Notes under the pieces: model-generated
What the model was told of the DNA's origin: nothing
The model's database searches: none
What the model saw: the letters and a program-made list of their open reading frames with translations, nothing else
Made by a program: the position numbers and the translations under genes
Shown here: piece by piece, positions 13,363 to 13,410 of the stretch
Layout of the letters: every line of letters begins with the position of its first letter
Position numbering within the stretch: position 1 is the stretch's first letter
Assembly (NCBI GenBank): GCA_004525465.1
Contig: SPCN01000035.1
Span: 1 to 13,410, forward strand
Origin: Chrysiogenales bacterium
GTDB taxonomy: Bacteria > Acidobacteriota > Aminicenantia > UBA2199
Reading direction: 5' to 3'
Length of the DNA: 13,410 nucleotides

Positions 13363-13410
13363 TCAAGCCAGGTTTTTTAGATATTCGATCAGCAAGCGCA
13401 CGCCGAAGCC
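13363..13410 (-). CDS. C-terminal end of an unidentified gene entering from the right edge
   Basis: On the minus strand the last 48 bases read GFGVRLLIEYLKNLA followed by TGA at 13363-13365. The codons (GGC, GTG, CGC, CTG, ATC) resemble those of the main block and not the AT-rich hydrolase. The reading is short, so it is tentative, and no family can be named from 15 residues. Confidence 0.35.
   Translation of the reverse strand, partial: GFGVRLLIEYLKNLA

Noticed and set aside
13167..13410. Plus-strand frame from an ATG at 13167 open to the window edge (81 codons)
   Set aside because: No ribosome binding site, unconvincing composition (ends SASARRS), and it conflicts with the more natural minus-strand gene end at 13363-13410.

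Overview
The window is about 13.4 kb of bacterial chromosome. Ten of the twelve longer genes lie on the minus strand, and the layout is compact, with overlapping stop and start codons. Base composition is moderate (about 50-57% GC in the main block). The combination of a DUF1844 protein, a polytopic TPR/zinc-ribbon membrane protein, a DUF4388 protein, a bifunctional nuclease-family (DUF151) protein and a tig-clpP-clpX-lon block suggests a free-living, probably deep-branching lineage such as the Acidobacteriota/Aminicenantes neighbourhood. That placement is inference from gene content, not a phylogeny. I see no tRNA, rRNA, CRISPR array, insertion sequence or phage gene.

Region 1 (1-5360, minus strand) is a proteostasis operon read from right to left: trigger factor (tig), ClpP peptidase, ClpX unfoldase and Lon protease. 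Lon runs off the left edge after its catalytic lysine. A good sigma70-type promoter overlaps the ribF stop codon and sits 33-40 bases before the tig RBS and start. tig/clpP are 1 base apart, clpP/clpX overlap by 4 bases and clpX/lon by 13 bases. This points to one translationally coupled unit covering nascent-chain folding and ATP-dependent degradation. Lon lacks a normally well-conserved stretch of the helical linker before its ATPase domain, and the trigger factor PPIase domain is strongly diverged.

Region 2 (5357-9297, minus strand) is a second operon: a small DUF1844 protein, a 586-residue membrane protein with TPR-like repeats and a CxxC...CxxC zinc-ribbon-like element, a DUF4388 protein with a C-terminal membrane anchor, and RibF (riboflavin kinase/FAD synthetase). 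These genes overlap by 8 and 11 bases, or are 3 bases apart. The two membrane proteins are the least understood genes here. The promoter predicted for the first gene would make an essentially leaderless mRNA.

Region 3 (9298-10767): mazG (nucleoside triphosphate pyrophosphohydrolase) is divergent from region 2 and ends 3 bases from the convergent stop of a DUF151 bifunctional nuclease-family gene. The latter has its own promoter, with a perfect 12-base palindrome in the spacer.

Region 4 (10768-12087, minus strand) holds a GC-rich short-chain dehydrogenase/reductase preceded by an unrecognised 154-residue protein with a GTG start and a strong ribosome binding site.

Region 5 (12088-13410) is AT-rich and carries a plus-strand alpha/beta hydrolase whose composition differs sharply from its neighbours, probably a transferred gene. 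It is followed by a gene-poor stretch with a possible 33-codon minus-strand ORF, and by the last 15 residues of another minus-strand gene entering from the right edge.
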